Source: Micrasema longulum (taxonomy: Eukaryota; Arthropoda; Insecta; Trichoptera; Brachycentridae). From it: a stretch of 64,000 nt of DNA. The position numbers and the translations under genes are program-made. Under the pieces are notes generated by a model. That model was not told the origin of the DNA. It worked only from the letters and a program-made list of their open reading frames with translations, and ran no database searches. Shown here one piece after another: positions 25,055 through 36,072 of this stretch (positions within the stretch are counted from its first letter, which is position 1; every line of letters begins with the position of its first letter). The DNA lies in NCBI GenBank assembly GCA_022494885.1, contig JAGVSM010005037.1, positions 22,247 through 86,246 on the forward strand, in the 5' to 3' direction.

Positions 25055-25232
25055 TATTTTTTTTTTGCACCACAACAGGCTAGGAGGCCCAATTACAGTG
25101 GTGAATTAAATCACAGAATGCCCAGGCTTGAGAAAAATCACATTTTAATTTTTGTGTTCTCACCGGGAATCGAACCCGGAACCTTCCGTTCGTGAGTCAA
25201 GCGCCTTGACCACTACACTACAGAGGCCGCCA
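25055..25232 (-). mobile_element. tRNA-derived SINE, family 3
   Basis: On the minus strand the head reads TGTAGTGTAGTGGTCAAGGC (box A-like) and GGTTCCGGGTTCGATTCCCG (box B). A unique body follows and ends in GTTGTGGTGCAAAAAAAAAA at 25,055. The head could pass as a tRNA-Asp/Glu-like gene. However, the fused body with a terminal A-run, and the lack of a clean 7-bp acceptor stem, indicate a SINE. Only one copy is present here. Confidence 0.6.
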
Positions 25233-25859
25233 TGATTAGTTATAAATAAAACACTTTATGAATGAAATATATGTAGAACATTGTTATTATTAGAGCACAC
25301 ACTAGCATATGTTTGCCCTATTTCAGTATTCAAAATATAAATAAATAAAATATAAGAAGCAAATATAATACCTTGTAGAGCAAAAAAAAAATATTTCAAA
25401 CGTCGTTTAACCTTTATCGTTTTCTTTTGCTTTTGGTGCTAATTCTTAAATTTAAAAAAAAAACGAATGCAGCGAATGTTAACACCGAATACCCATAATA
25501 CAACTAATATTGTACTATTGGCAAAACCGCAACCGTTTAAGCAACAGCCGTGCATTAAATTACCTCAACGTGTATAGATATTCCGTTGTCTGGCTCGATC
25601 CATCACCTTCAGCCCTCTACATACAGGCGGTATGGGGTACCCCGTTGGCCGGCCCCATTCTGCACGCCGGGGTACCGAGATACTGATAGATGTGACAGGA
25701 CACGGGAATAACGTGTCCGTGATGAATGCGATCTTTATCCTGTAGATAGGGTTTACGGCAAATAATGCAGATAGTGTTTACAAACACATAGAGCTAGGCG
25801 GAAAAAGTGCGGTTAATAGCCGCGCGGTTCTTATTTACTTAAGCGTCTTTATATTCCTC
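25233..25859. other. No gene; GC-richer patch at 25.6 kb
   Basis: Bases 25,580-25,830 are richer in G+C than the surroundings and contain inverted words around GGGTACCCCGTTGGCC and CGGGGTACCGAG. No open frame or known element was recognised. It may be the 5' part of the LINE relic that follows. Confidence 0.35.
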
Positions 25860-26525
25860 CACACTTGCCCTCGATTTGGATATCGTGCTTTTGCCGTTGC
25901 CGGCCCCTCTGCTTTAAACCAATTGCCTTAAAACTTACGAATCATCAACAGTCTCAGTCAATTCAGATCCCTACTAAAATCTCACTTCTTTAGATTACAA
26001 TGAAAGCATCCACCCCTTTCCCGAAACTGTTCATAAAGACTTGAGTCTTTCTTCAGTTTCGCATATCAATATCATTTTTTGAAAACTAATTAAGCGAAAA
26101 TTTAATATATCTTTACAATCAAACCGCGAAAATAACAAAACTAATAAACTTTAAAAACTTTCATCGTATCCCTCACTGCAGTATTGTCAGTTTGTGATCA
26201 ATCAAATACACATGGTCAGCACAATCACCTTTTTCTAATTTCCCAGTATGGCAGTGGAGGAATACAGTGTTAGTTCCGAATTGAGACCGCGGCCGCACGC
26301 TCCAGATCCCGCATCGGAAAGGAAGAAGAACGTAGTAATTCAAACAAATCAATCAACGACACGAAACCCAAATACATATAGGAAACATTAGAATAATTTG
26401 CCCTATACAACTTCTTTAGATTATCATACCCTCAATTTTAAATCAGAAAATATAATATAATAATAATATAATGTAAGTTTAAGTATACAATTTTCAAGCG
26501 CCCTTGGGGTAATTTTTCACAAAAA
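25860..26525 (+). pseudogene. CR1/Rex-type LINE C-terminus with tail
   Basis: Translation at about 25,868-25,998 gives CPRFGYRAFAVAGPSALNQL then, past a stop, NLRIINSLSQFRSLLKSHFF before the terminal stop. These are the closing motifs seen in the minus-strand relic at 12,440 ('RAF-VAGP---N-LP--LR---S---F---LK-H-F'). The 3' tail at 26,495-26,525 has AAGCGCCCTTGGGGTAATTT, again like 12,440. An in-frame stop and the missing upstream part show it is dead. Confidence 0.7.
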
Positions 26526-26569
26526 TAACACTATAAAAATCAGCCAAATATTTTTTTAAATATAATAGT

Positions 26570-26845
26570 TGAGAAACTGCGTACTCGCATCAAACTCAAG
26601 CCGACTAAACTACTCATAAATGAGTAGTTTCACGTTTTGGCCATTAGTTACTCTGTAAACGTTGCTTAGTATGCAACTTCCGATTTGAATTCAACTACGC
26701 CGTGCTGTATCGTTTTTAAGTATCAAAATACTGCTGGGATTAAATGGGAATACGGTGGGATCACACTTCATGTGTAAGTAGCGAATTCACAAATAATATT
26801 ATTTCAGAATACTATTATTTTACTATCTGTCAGATTGTGAAATGA
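26570..26845 (+). repeat. Dispersed repeat family H, copy 1
   Basis: About 270 bp that reappears at 43,285-43,545 on the same strand. Shared phrases, in order, are AAGCCGAC, AGTTTCACGTTTTGGCCATT, TACGCCGTGCTGT, TCAAAATACTGCTGGGATTA, GGTGGGATCACA and GCGAATTCAC. No terminal inverted repeats, tRNA-like head or coding frame were found. The class is unknown. Confidence 0.65.
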
Positions 26846-27416
26846 AACAAGATGGACATTTTGTTAATATTGCCAGGGTAGTTGAATTTTTTACCCGGAT
26901 TTCTATTAATTAGACTTAGAATAATATTAAACGATTTTATTTACTTTATTACTTAATGATTATTTAATGTTTTTTTTACGTTTGTTACGTTTGTCTAATA
27001 AAAGTACCTGTTTTTTTTACAGTCCAGTCAGTAAAAAAAGGTACATGTTAAGCTGGCAAATTCTCAGCTTATTGCAAAGTGCTTTTACTTGTTCTTCCCA
27101 GTTTAATGTGGAATCTATAATATTTATATGGCGTGAATAGAGAGCGATCAACACGCTTATTCTGTCGCAATTTCGTTCTCAAAACTCTAAACTGTATTTT
27201 ACTCTTGTTCCCTCTCATACGATACGAATGAATTTATGAAACGAATTAGTTACAGCATAAGGCCGCAATCGTTTTGCGGAGACTTCGCGTTTGGATTTGT
27301 ATCATCATCATGGATCGCTTTGACACTGAACTTAAAATTTCTTCCATGATATATTCAAGCAATGTATAAAATGATTCAATCGAAATACCAACAAGTTCAT
27401 GGGTAATCTATTTAAT
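26846..27416. other. No gene; AT-rich
   Basis: Nothing recognised apart from T-runs. Confidence 0.45.
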
Positions 27417-27469
27417 CGGGTTGTGGTTGTTACGGATCATAGGTCCGAAGTACGAACCTTACTCTAACC

Positions 27470-28135
27470 CAGTGACTCCCAGAGTGGTCTATATCGACCC
27501 CCAGGGGTCTATGACAACCTGCAAGAGGTCTACGTCAACGAAAAAAAAATTGGGGGTCCATGAAATGAAAATGGGGTCCACGATAGTGCATCTTAACATA
27601 CACTGATAGTACTTCTGTACTTCTGGCTGCAAAAAAACATACCCGTTACTTATCCTGTATTACGGAATATAGCGAGGAAATTTTTAATTTCCTTTCCATC
27701 GTCATACCTAGTGGAAAGGGCGTTCAGCGCTGTTACCAATCTCCTAACGAAAAAAAAACAGACTGGACATCATTGGCCGAGGAGATTTAAGATTAAACCT
27801 GACAAAATTGACGCCAAATGTTGATAATTTATTATTTATGCTTATTCATCCTTCTCACCAAAAACATTTACTTATTGCTTAGTTTATTTTATTTTTATTT
27901 TATGTTACGTTTATTTTATATATCAGGTACACAATTTTATTTTAAGTAGTTTTCATTAAAATTCAATTAATAAATATATAAAACTTAACATTTCTTTTAA
28001 ATTTATGTTTTTAACACTAAACTTCACTACAGTTAGAAATTTTTGAAAAATCAATATCAGGTAAGTAAGGGGTTTACCGAAAACCGAAAAAACATGTCAA
28101 GGGGTCTACGATACAAAAAAGTTTGGGAACCTCTG
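27470..28135 (+). mobile_element. hAT-superfamily DNA transposon, internally deleted
   Basis: The ends are imperfect inverted repeats: CAGTGACTCCC at 27,470 and, inverted, CAGAGGTTCCC at 28,135, the usual hAT 'CAG-G-TTCCC' terminus. The flanks are CTCTAACC (27,462-27,469) and CTCTAACT (28,136-28,143), an 8-bp target duplication with one mismatch, as expected for hAT. At 666 bp it is far shorter than an autonomous hAT. It keeps only the C-terminal piece of the transposase. Confidence 0.85.
27690..27890 (+). pseudogene. hAT transposase C-terminal dimerisation relic
   Basis: Translation from about 27,698 gives PSSYLVERAFSAVTNLLTKK and, after a frame change in the A-run near 27,750, NRLDIIGRGDLRLNLTKLTP followed by NVDNLLF. 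This is the hAT C-terminal dimerisation region ('S--VER-FS----LLT-KRN-L------L-L'), closest in wording to BED-finger-type (ZBED5/FAM200-like) hAT transposases. The catalytic DDE residues upstream are absent. The frameshift and internal deletion make it non-functional. Confidence 0.8.
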
Positions 28136-28255
28136 CTCTAACTCAACTTGTTTTCCATTTTCCAATAGTAAGTTATTTACAACTCGTTGAAAATGGTCAC
28201 CAAAATTGAAATATTTGGGTAAATTAAATAAACGCTTATATATTTTTTTCAGAAT

Positions 28256-28799
28256 GGCTCCAAACTTTAAATACGTGGCTAATTCAAGTTCTCTTTTTCA
28301 TTCCAAAAAAATCATTGATATAAAACCAACAAACCAGATACATCGGCTTCTGCTGTACCAATCATAGAAATATAAATATAGACTAAAGTTAATCGTCTAT
28401 TCAACTGCATCTATTCAGTTTCAGTGCTGAATGAGATCGTTAGTTTTCACCCCCCTCACAAAGCACTCCCCTCGCTGACCAATACGGGCTGAATAATGAC
28501 TGTAAAGGGAGAATCTAATCATCTTTATCATCAACCATCATTAGCAATCCAAGTGGATCCGTGTTCCGGTCCAGACATTAGTAGTCCCTTGATTAATTTG
28601 GATAGGAAATCTGAAATTAATGCAAATCGTTCAATTTTTTTTATCCTGAATGGAAACATTTGAACAATATATTTTTTCACATCTAAATTTGTGTCTAACA
28701 TCTAAAAAAAAATACTAATTACAAAATATTCTAAGTTTCATGATGGTTACTGAAAGGGAAAAATTGTGGTTAAATATTTAATTAAATTCAAGTAAATTG
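28256..28799. other. No gene
   Basis: AT-rich flank of the SINE. No repeat boundary or coding frame was recognised. Confidence 0.4.
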
Positions 28800-29170
28800 A
28801 ACAATGTTTGAGTATATCCAATTGCTTGCAGACTGGCTGGATTTGGACATACTCAAACATTGTTAAATTAACTACCTCGTAAAAGAAGTAGTATAAAAAA
28901 TAGAAAACTGTTTTCAGGCGTTACCTAGAAGGTGATTTGGTTCAGCCAGATGAATCTCATCAACGTGATAAAGGTTTCAGCTCTTTTACTTCACACACAA
29001 GTCAACAGATGGAAGAGTTGAGGAAATGTGGATGTTCAAACATGGGCAAAATAGTAAATGTTACACAGTGGGTAAAGTGGCCACTTAAACCAACCAACGA
29101 CAGGTCATAAGCCCTGTAAATGCCTAGACTTCCATATGCCCTTCTCAAAAATGTTTTCCTCTCTGTTGAA
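28800..29170 (+). mobile_element. Fold-back MITE family A, rearranged copy
   Basis: Bases 28,800-28,864 bring the two terminal inverted repeats of the family together: AACAATGTTTGAGTATATCC and, inverted, GGACATACTCAAACATTGTT, separated by about 25 bases. The family's right half follows at 28,930-29,170 (GGTTTCAGCTCTTTTACTTC, CAACGACAGGTCATAAGCCC, ATGCCTAGACTTCCATATGC). The left arm is absent between the two parts, so this copy is rearranged. Confidence 0.7.
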
Positions 29171-29187
29171 TTTAATTTTAAAATGCG

Positions 29188-29443
29188 AGTAAATATTAGT
29201 TTACAACCTCTTACAGAATCTTATCTCTATACCTACCTGTTTCGAGACGTACCCGTCTTATCCTCAGGACACCAATTACACTAACGTGCAAATTGTACTA
29301 TGTATCTTCAGCAAAATAGTTACACAATAATATTTTATTTATTTAATGCACACAATGTAATTAGTATGCTGGCGAAGAGACAAGTACGTCTAAAAACCGG
29401 TAGACATAGAAAGGTCGGTAAGTGGTTGTTTACAAATATTTAC
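29188..29443. mobile_element. Fold-back MITE family C
   Basis: The left arm (29,188-29,275) and right arm (about 29,365-29,443) are inverted copies with words GTAAATATT, CTACCTGTTTCGAGACGTAC and CTTATCCTCAGGACACCAAT. The centre is AT-rich. A larger copy with an insertion lies at 50,003-50,884. The CCGGTTT...CTTC-TCAG pattern is common among insect fold-back elements. Confidence 0.65.
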
Positions 29444-30334
29444 TTACATTTATCAAAATGTTTGACAGCAAAGTTAATGCTTTTTATATTGACAATCCGG
29501 ATTTTAGAATCGTGGATAATGTTATTAATCGTTTATTGTTAACATAAACAGTCAGTCACAAAACCATTTATTTAAAGGTGATTCGCATAATATTGTGATC
29601 AAACTTGGCATACTTAAAATAAATATGTAAAAATTCTTGGAAATTTCTACAAATAATCTTATTGTTCAATCCTGTCTACGAACTGCTACTTAATTCAGAA
29701 AGGGCTAACAACCGGTAATTAACTTTACAAAATTTAAGTTTTTTTATAATTGTTGGTAAGGTGTCGCCTTCATAGCGCGTATGAGCCAAAAAAATCCAAA
29801 TACGTTATATGGTGTTTTCAGTTCAATGGAAAAAATCGCACTTTTGTATTTGAATTTCGAAATTGACTGCTTGCATTCGATTAAATTCAGTACCGGGAAT
29901 AAATCCTCCGTACTAAAGAAAAAAACAATACCGCGTATATCAAAGCCAATACAGCGGATGAGACGTACTCGATTTGTGTAAAGGCAATACAGCGAATTAG
30001 CGTAACTGCCATTTTAACTGCCACAATCAACAATTAAGTATGTACAAACGCGATTGTAAAAATAGTTTTTTTAATTTAAATCAACAACACAAAATAAACT
30101 GCATTTAATTATTTTTTTTACGAAATTGAAAGGTTTTTTTACCCCTCCAGAACATTTTGAAAAAATTGTTCATCCGCGGTAATGAACTTACGTTGACGAT
30201 ATTATATTGTTTTTTGTGACGATAATAGTATTTTTTTAAAAAACTTTTACGTAACTCTTGTGCGGCTGTGATGTCAGATGTAACACTAGTATACATACGA
30301 AACAGGCTGATTTAAAAAATATATATATACATAT
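29444..30334. other. No gene
   Basis: AT-rich. A 66-codon open frame at 29,781 has no recognisable motif. The (TA)n at 30,317-30,342 adjoins the 3' end of the next LINE relic. Confidence 0.4.
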
Positions 30335-30830
30335 ATATTGTAGACCCCCGTATTTAGTAGCCTTACGTGTCATGTACAAGGCTAAGGTACTCGGAAAAAT
30401 CGTTTTAATTTGTCCTGGAAATGGTATGTTCGATCACTGATTTTGGTTTATTTTGTTAATTGTTGCAGTGTGGATATCTGTTAAGGATATTCCATCTTTC
30501 CTGCATTCTGCTTCAAGATTATGGCGTTGTAAACTGAAAAATGGGCACTTAAATAACAGATGTTTGATACCCTGTGAAGAAATATCATCGCATGGACAAT
30601 TAGTCATCATTCCTTAATTTAAATCCATATAGGTAACTTCTCATAGCTCCGTGTCCGGTAAAAAATTAAGTCTTTTCGAAAATACAGGGCTGATATATGT
30701 GTCTTATTTTTTAAAATTATGATGTATTTTTTGCAATCTTCAAATGTAAATTTTCACACCGGATTTGGAAAGTAAAATTTGTATCACTATGCTGGCTTTT
30801 AAAACAAAAAAAAATTACTCTTGCTCCGCG
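30335..30830 (-). pseudogene. RNase-H LINE C-terminus and 3' UTR, copy 1
   Basis: Minus-strand translation at about 30,660-30,520 gives TGHGAMRSYLYGFKLRN, then CPCDDISSQGIKHLLFKCPF and LQRHNLEAECR. This is the cysteine-histidine tail (C-x-C...H...C) that follows RNase H in some LINEs. It closely parallels the copy at 31,440 (LTGHGGFMSYLHRFKLS, CPCDDETPQDVPHLLMHCPF). The 3' UTR includes CTTGTACATGACACGTAAGG near 30,365-30,385, also shared. Stops and frameshifts abound. Confidence 0.75.
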
Positions 30831-30852
30831 AAGAATTAATGTTTTTTTTTAC

Positions 30853-31066
30853 GGAATAACCCGGTAAACCTCTATTAAGAGGCTTGTCCACAGGTTGGAA
30901 AGAGGGGATATGGAAGGAGGTAATGAAATATACACTACAACACCCGACCATTGAAAAAAAATATTTCTTGGATTTCCTGCTCTCGCACTGGCGGGAATCG
31001 AACCCGCGACGCCTGTTTCACAGTTGGCTGTCTAACCAACTGCGCCACAGCGCCTGTCAGCAATAA
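30853..31066 (-). mobile_element. tRNA-derived SINE, family 2 (copy 1)
   Basis: On the minus strand the head reads GTGGCGCAGTTGGTTAGACA (box A) then GGTTCGATTCCCGCCAGTGC (box B). The body runs down to a CCTCTTAATAGAGG-like hairpin at 30,870. A second copy at 45,393-45,600 matches along its whole length. The head looks like an isoleucine/threonine-type tRNA, but the shared 140-bp body shows it is a SINE. Confidence 0.75.
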
Positions 31067-31439
31067 ATGACGCCCTTACAATAACACAATGTAACGCCAA
31101 TGCAGAAATAAATCTGTATAAGATAGAGCTCGAAGGTAATACTCATAACAAGAAATACAAAGACGCTGTTTTGTGGCCGGTGTTGGTTTGAAAGAGATTC
31201 AGTCGGTTATTGACAGTGATAGGGGATGGACGTAGCATGTAGAAGAAGACCGGCCTCTTTACGATTTTTAATTTATTTTGCTATATCAGGGCTAAACGTT
31301 TGTTCCTATAAATTATAGAAAAATAATTATTAAACTGCATGTCTCGGTGTTTTTTTTAAATGTCTTGCTTATAATATACAAGGTTTATATTTCAAAAAGT
31401 GGATTTTTCTGCAATTAAATATCTTAAAATTTATCTAAA
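31067..31439. other. No gene
   Basis: Spacer between the SINE and the next LINE relic. Nothing recognised. Confidence 0.4.
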
Positions 31440-32390
31440 CTATTGGGATCAGGAGGGATATATTAATGTGGACTAATCAGAAACTTCTCAGCATTTGCTC
31501 ACGTGGAGAGGAAACCACTTTAAGCTCTTCAGGAGAAGCTGGCCTGTTGGCAGTAGTCAACAGGCCTTCCGTTCCACTAGAGGAGTGTTCGGCATTTTGT
31601 TCCCTACTTTGGTTTATTTTACCAATTTCCTGCGCTATATTTATCATGTATGATACTACCTCTCGTGTGAGTTCCTTATTACCTATCACCGATGGGATGT
31701 CGCATAGATCTTCACCCAGGCCTCTGCATCGCGCCTCTAGCTGTTGTCTTTGAAAGCTGAAAAAGGGGCAGTGCATCAACAGGTGAGGGACATCTTGAGG
31801 AGTTTCATCGTCGCATGGGCAGCTGTCGATCTTTGAGAGCTTGAAGCGATGCAGGTAGCTCATAAACCCACCATGACCCGTAAGCATCTGGGTGAGCTCG
31901 TAGCCAGCATTCTGCATTTTTCTGAAATCATAGGCATGAAAAATTGTAGGGAAAAACATTTTAGTTACACTTCCGGTTGTCTCACTCAAATAGCGATCGT
32001 TCCAGAGTTGAAGGGTCCTGCTTCTTATTTTCCTTTTGTCAAAACTTAGCGGAAAATCGGTGAAATCGGGGCTGTTTTCTTAAGCGTAGCCTCCCAAGCC
32101 TTTTCGTCAGCCTTTTCGTTGCCAAGGATTCCGCAGTGTCCTCGTATCCAGCCGATGTACACGTCCTGGTGTCTGCATCGTAGATTCTGGATATCTGTTC
32201 TTATGTCCATTACAATAGAGTTGACCGAATTTCGGTCAGTTATTGCATGGACTCCAGATTTGCAATCTGTCAGGATCGTTATTGATCGATCCGTCTTGTG
32301 CTTGAGTAACACTATTTAAAATTTTAAAAATAATATATATATTTGACCCCTGTATTTAGTAAGCCTTACGTGTCATGTACAAGGCTAAGA
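31440..32390 (-). pseudogene. RNase-H LINE: RNase H domain, C-terminal zinc tail, 3' end
   Basis: Two adjacent minus-strand open stretches form the end of one polymerase. The first (32,312-32,046) is RNase H: SITILTDCKSGVHAI carries the catalytic 'TDS/C' position and IGWIRGHCGILGNEKADE the 'W--GH-G--GNE-AD' motif. The second (31,989-31,477, 170 codons) has SRTLQLWNDRYLSETTG just upstream of its first Met, LTGHGGFMSYLHRFKLS, and CPCDDETPQDVPHLLMHCPF. A single frameshift near 32,060 separates them. An RNase H after the reverse transcriptase points to the R1/LOA/I group. The reverse-transcriptase part is absent. A sister copy lies 0.6 kb away at 30,335 on the same strand. Confidence 0.85.
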
Positions 32391-33084
32391 TATTAGGAAA
32401 CAATCGTTAATTATGCGATGTTTGATCACTGATCTTTGTTTATTACTTTTATGAGTCCAATCACCAATTGTTCCAATGTCCAAGAACAATGATAACTGCA
32501 GTACACGATTATGTCATTGTATGTTTAGAGTTAATGTTATCAACCAGTTATTATTATAAACAAATTACCAGCGGGTTCCACATACAAATAAAGTTTTTTT
32601 ATATAAATTGATCGTTTTGTTTAAATTTACTTTATAAAAAATTCACATTAGTATGTATTGCGAAGCTAAAAAACAAGTTCAGCACACGAATAAATCACCG
32701 AAATAACAAATAAAATAGCTGGAAATTTTCCCCAAGTCATGTACGCATGTAAAGGAGAACTTACGCATATATCATCATCCCGTTGAAGGCAATGGCGATG
32801 CTCCCATCGAAAATAATATGATCAAATCCTTTTTGAGAAGTTTGACAGGTTGAATTTATTTTTTGATTCCGGTATTCTGCACTGAACATTTCTCTTCTTT
32901 AGATATCCCTCCTCTCGTAATTTCGAGTCTCGGGGCTTCCCTACCACCTCACCTGTAGTGATGCGCATAATCGAATGAATGAAACAAAGTAATATTTTGC
33001 GTCCAGTCTTTTATTCCGTATATTTGGTGATACAATCATTTACTGTTATTCCATTTTTTATTTTAATTGTTGTGTAGCTATTTA
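32391..33084. other. No gene
   Basis: No recognisable coding, RNA or repeat signal. Confidence 0.4.
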
Positions 33085-33200
33085 TTTATTTTATTTATTT
33101 ATCTTTTTGTACATAATGCTATTTGTATATTGGCGGGCTTATTGCCAGATGGCAATTTCTTTCAACCAACCTATAAAATTATAGTTTTATTTTTACAATT
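33085..33200 (-). repeat. LINE 3' tail
   Basis: On the minus strand GAAATTGCCATCTGGCAATA and AGCCCGCCAATATACAAATA lead to a (TAAA)n end. This is the hairpin-like 'GCC...GGCAATA-GCCCGCC' tail typical of insect CR1 LINEs. A related tail lies at 37,600-37,720. Confidence 0.65.
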
Positions 33201-35455
33201 CAAGTTACAGAACATATTCAATAGAAAATAAAGAATGAAAAGCTTAAGATATGTAAAAATAGAAATAAACGTATTTGTTTGTATATTACCTTAAATCAAA
33301 TTTATTTATCAATAGAAAAAAGGAAAAAAGGGGAAAGAGGATTGGAGATGTTTCTTCAGACGTGATTTCAGCTATGACACATTAGTATAGATAAAAAATG
33401 AGGCTTAATATCTATCTTGTTCTTTTTTTTAAATAATAAAGGCTTTTATAACCTCAGAGTAATAAAGAGAAGCCCTTTAGTTTTGTTGCGTGGAACAACA
33501 GCTTTCCAAATTTTTGGTTTGGTTTTCAGTTTAATGACAACCGTGTAACGGATGGTTTCGGTTTGCACTTGCAATACGGAAATAACACATACGAATACCA
33601 ATAAAAATATATGAAAGGGATTAAGAATAATTTATTATATTTTTTAAATGTTTTCATACGTAAATCTAAACAAAAAATTTAATAAAAAACGTTGCCAGAA
33701 AAACGCGACGTGTTTGGCCTTGGTTGTTGTGACGTCAATATTTGTGATATTGTTCTGACTAAATGCAATAACCAGGAATAAATAAACATGAATTGTGACG
33801 TATTAGGGGCGTGGTCAATGGAATGACAGTTTTTGCTGGAATTCAAAATTACAAATTTTAAAGTTTTTTCTATGCTACTAATAATTAGCAAAAAAAAATA
33901 TTTTTTACTGAATAGTATTTCACGAACTAATATTACTTTTAAAATGTTTTAATTAAAAGGGATATTTCCCTATCATCGACCTGAGTACATACTGCCCGTT
34001 ATATTGCTGTCAATTGTAGAATTGTTTTTGTCCGTATGGGCGACTCTATTAGCCAGTCTTGTATTATTACTCTAAGGCTATAACAGGCCTGAATTACATA
34101 TTTTTTTCGATTTACAGAAAATTCCTTATTGAACAGTTTTATGTGAATGTGTTATTTTTTTTCTTTTTTAATGCCTTTAATTAAAATATCTCTACTGCCT
34201 AATGAAACACGACGTTCAAACATCGTTTGCCGAAGGATTTTTTTAGCACAGTTTTTTAACAGTCAAGTATTAGTCGATACTCCTATAAAGACTTTTACCA
34301 AGAATAATTTACATTAACAAACATTAATATTTCCTTTACTCTCCCTTCCAATTGATGTGTAGCTAGTAGCTAGCTGTAAATTTAATAAATACTTTGTTAA
34401 AATTTTCGGTTTTCCTACGTTGTATACTTACTAATCGGTTTAAATAATTTATTCATTATTATATTAATAAGAAACAGAAAAATTCTTCAATTCTTCATGA
34501 TTTTGCTGGTTTTTCTACGTTTTTAGTTATCTATTCCATCTGAACTTTAAATTGTTTTCCGACAACTTTTAAAACCCTTTAACCCTGCCTTTTTTTGTTT
34601 AACCCTCACATAAACCCGTTTTTTGGTAAATTTTCAGAACTGATTTTGAATATTTAAGTCGATTTTGGGTTTTCACAGAACGGTTTGATTTTTTACTACT
34701 AATTATTAAAACAATATTTTTAGACACTCTCAAATTTATTATTGAGTATACATTCAAATTATGATGTTATTAATGTAATCGGATGAATTTGTCGTAATAA
34801 CCGCTTATTTACATCACTATTTACCTGTCATAACTCAGCCATCCCTCTTACAATTCACCTATGGATATAATATTGGAGTGATGACCCGTTTCCGCCTTCC
34901 ACAGCCGGTTCTGATTTCCCAATCGCCACTTAATCAGAACGTGCTGGAAAATTATGCATCAAATCTGAATAACTTTAATATTTACAATATTAACCCATAT
35001 TCCAGCTGTATATTTTATGTTATTAGTTTATCAGATGTAAGAAGCACCTTTTATTGATGTATAATTGAAAATTGAAAATAAATGTGGTTTTATGATTTCA
35101 ACAACATCTTTAGTGTCGTAAAACCTCCATACTTCATATTTATTAACAGTTTCTGACTTAAGACACTGTTTAAATTATTAATTGAATTTTTATTAAAATC
35201 TCAATCATCAGGGATCGATTTTTCAAAACACGATACTCTCCCTATATTCGATTTATTTTTTTAAAATTAAAGCTAGTATCGAGACGCATCAATTACCTGA
35301 AAAATCTCACCACAACTCGTTAAAAATAGTCTTAAAAAATATCAAAGTCTTCCTGGTTTTTCAAAACACGGTATTTTATTGTGTATATTATAATCCCTAA
35401 TTTCAATCATTTGTATTGGGTGTTATGAAATACTATAGAAAATAATAAATTATGC
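33201..35455. other. No gene; long AT-rich stretch
   Basis: Bases 33,460-33,590 may be a worn minus-strand LINE coding piece attached to the tail at 33,085, but no motif is firm. Bases 34,800-34,960 are less AT-rich without a recognisable frame. The rest is featureless. Confidence 0.4.
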
Positions 35456-35580
35456 ATTTATTTATTTATCAATTTTTTTCACATTGTAAACAATAATCAA
35501 TAATAAAAATAATATGACCTCACTGAGTTACCCGAGCCGAGGACACTTAACAATATAGGTACTTTTTTTTAAAATCATAA
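35456..35580 (-). repeat. LINE 3' tail matching 10,925-11,025
   Basis: On the minus strand TATTGTTAAGTGTCCTCGGC and GGGTAACTCAGTGAGG precede (TTA)n and an AATAAATAAATGC end. The first words match GTTAAGAGTCCTCGTCACGG and GGTTACCCCAGTG in the plus-strand relic at 10,440, so both derive from one LINE family. Confidence 0.6.
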
Positions 35581-35794
35581 ATTAGATTACCTTCATGCTT
35601 AGTTGTAAGGTGTAATTTTAAAAAAAAATGTTCCCTTTCTCAAGTGTCCCATGCCAAGGCAAATATTCAACAATATTTTGATACATACCCAAATACATTT
35701 TTAACAAAATTTTACTGTTACGTGTATTTCACAGTATAAGAAACTATGCAAATAACAGATCTAAATTATCGCAATACAGAAGAAAAAAAAATTG
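35581..35794. other. AT-rich spacer
   Basis: Nothing recognised. Confidence 0.4.
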
Positions 35795-35885
35795 AAAAGG
35801 GAATATGGAAGTCTAGGCATTTACGGGGCTTATGACCTGTCATTAGCTGATTTAAGTGGCCACTGTATAAACTGTGGACACACTT
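35795..35885 (+). mobile_element. Fold-back MITE family A, one arm only
   Basis: GAAAAGGGAATATGGAAGTC, TAGGCATTTACGGGGCTTAT and GACCTGTCATTAGCTGATTT are followed by AAGTGGCCACTGTATAAACT. This is the left arm up to the loop, and the right arm is missing. Confidence 0.65.
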
Positions 35886-36072
35886 AAAATATTGTTGTCA
35901 TACAAATAGCAACTATTTTTTACCTATTTAGCCTAGTCTAATTTTGAATCCGTGCCTACATTATCATTAACCACATCTTGATAGGAATTTTATAGTGTGA
36001 GTACTTTATTATTATTAATTAAAAAAAATACAAATTTTCCGTTTACATTTGGTACATTTTTTATTACATCCC

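Larger units (their letters stand above)
27417..28255 (+). mobile_element. SINE family 1 (copy c), split by a hAT insertion
   Basis: The left half (27,417-27,469) is the tRNA-like head, and the right half (28,136-28,255) is the body with the family words TTATTTACAACTCGTTGAAA and ATTTGGGTAAATTAAATAAA. Removing 27,470-28,135 and one target copy restores the order seen at 89-282. The SINE therefore predates the hAT. Confidence 0.8.

Noticed and set aside
25150..25232. tRNA-Asp/Glu-like gene
   Set aside because: The head is fused to a unique body with a terminal A-run, and I could not form a clean acceptor stem.
30990..31060. tRNA gene on the minus strand
   Set aside because: Box A and B are good, but the same head plus 140-bp body recurs at 45,393-45,600, which marks a SINE.
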